A DNA stretch of 5,900 nt. Source: Clostridia bacterium. GTDB lineage: Bacteria; Bacillota; Clostridia; Christensenellales; CAG-917. The position numbers and the translations under genes were made by a program. Shown in pieces: positions 5,818 through 5,900 of this stretch. Position 1 is the first letter of the stretch; the number at the start of each line of letters is the position of its first letter. Under the pieces are notes generated by a model. The model ran no database searches and was not told the origin of the DNA. It saw only the letters and a list, made by a program, of their open reading frames with translations. The stretch spans positions 1 through 5,900 of the forward strand of contig CAAGFS010000099.1 in the NCBI GenBank assembly GCA_900769205.1. The letters are read 5' to 3'.

Positions 5818-5856
5818 TACGCTAGACTTTTTGCTTGCGCGCGGCATGAAACGCAA

Positions 5857-5899
5857 AGACTTCAGCGCCAATGCGGACGGGTGAAAGAAGTCTGTTTTT
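5857..5899 (+). terminator. terminator-like hairpin at the window end, possibly an attenuator
   Basis: AGACTTC (5857-5863) pairs perfectly with GAAGTCT (5887-5893). The 23-base loop can hold a small inner hairpin (CGCC 5866-5869 with GG 5875-5876 and CG 5878-5879, A5877 bulged). A G and five T follow at 5894-5899. It could end the radical SAM operon, but the 5' arm has a second copy upstream (AGACTT at 5824-5829), so an alternative pairing exists, as in attenuators. The window edge hides what follows. Confidence 0.5.
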
Positions 5900-5900
5900 C

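Noticed and set aside
5851..5858. ACGCAAAG, reminiscent of the c-di-GMP-I riboswitch core
   Set aside because: The rest of that riboswitch (GNRA-capped first hairpin, the CUAAACC-like segment and second stem) cannot be found around it.

Overview
The window reads as a core-gene segment from a Gram-positive, Clostridia-like Bacillota genome, probably uncultured. All supported genes lie on the + strand and are tightly packed: minD, minE, a 79-residue single-pass membrane protein, an M50 protease of SpoIVFB type, a ROK sugar kinase, a B12-domain-like radical SAM protein (TIGR03960 type) and its radical-SAM-linked partner (TIGR03936/DUF2344 type). In Bacillus the known order is mreBCD-minC-minD-spoIVFA-spoIVFB-rplU. 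In many Clostridia the TIGR03960/TIGR03936 pair and RNase G lie just before rplU. This window looks like a variant of that order. The taxonomic call rests on gene order and protein character, not on a marker gene.

Layout: positions 1-157 hold no convincing gene, but contain a hairpin with a T-run ending only about 11 bases before the minD ATG. The first block (158-2281) is minD and minE (overlapping by ATGA), the small membrane protein after a 49-base gap, and the M50 protease after a 21-base gap. A clear sigma-A-type promoter (TTGACA, 17-base spacer, TAAAAT) at 2320-2348 starts the second block: ROK kinase, then the radical SAM gene 9 bases later, then the DUF2344 gene overlapping it by 7 bases. 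Positions 5747-5900 are non-coding and rich in inverted repeats. They end in a terminator-like hairpin plus five T, possibly the leader of a gene beyond the window.

How the genes work together: MinD and MinE are the ATPase and its topological factor that position the division site. The membrane protein and the M50 protease occupy the places of spoIVFA and spoIVFB, which in Bacillus form the complex that cleaves pro-sigma-K in the mother cell during sporulation. The kinase probably phosphorylates glucose or a related sugar and looks like an insertion into the older gene order. The last two genes are a conserved pair of unknown reaction, plausibly RNA- or ribosome-related from their usual neighbours.

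I see no mobile element, CRISPR array, tRNA or rRNA, and no clearly new multi-gene system. The points most worth following are the very short SpoIVFA-position protein, the MinE without its usual N-terminal membrane segment, the odd minD start region, and the structured 3' end.
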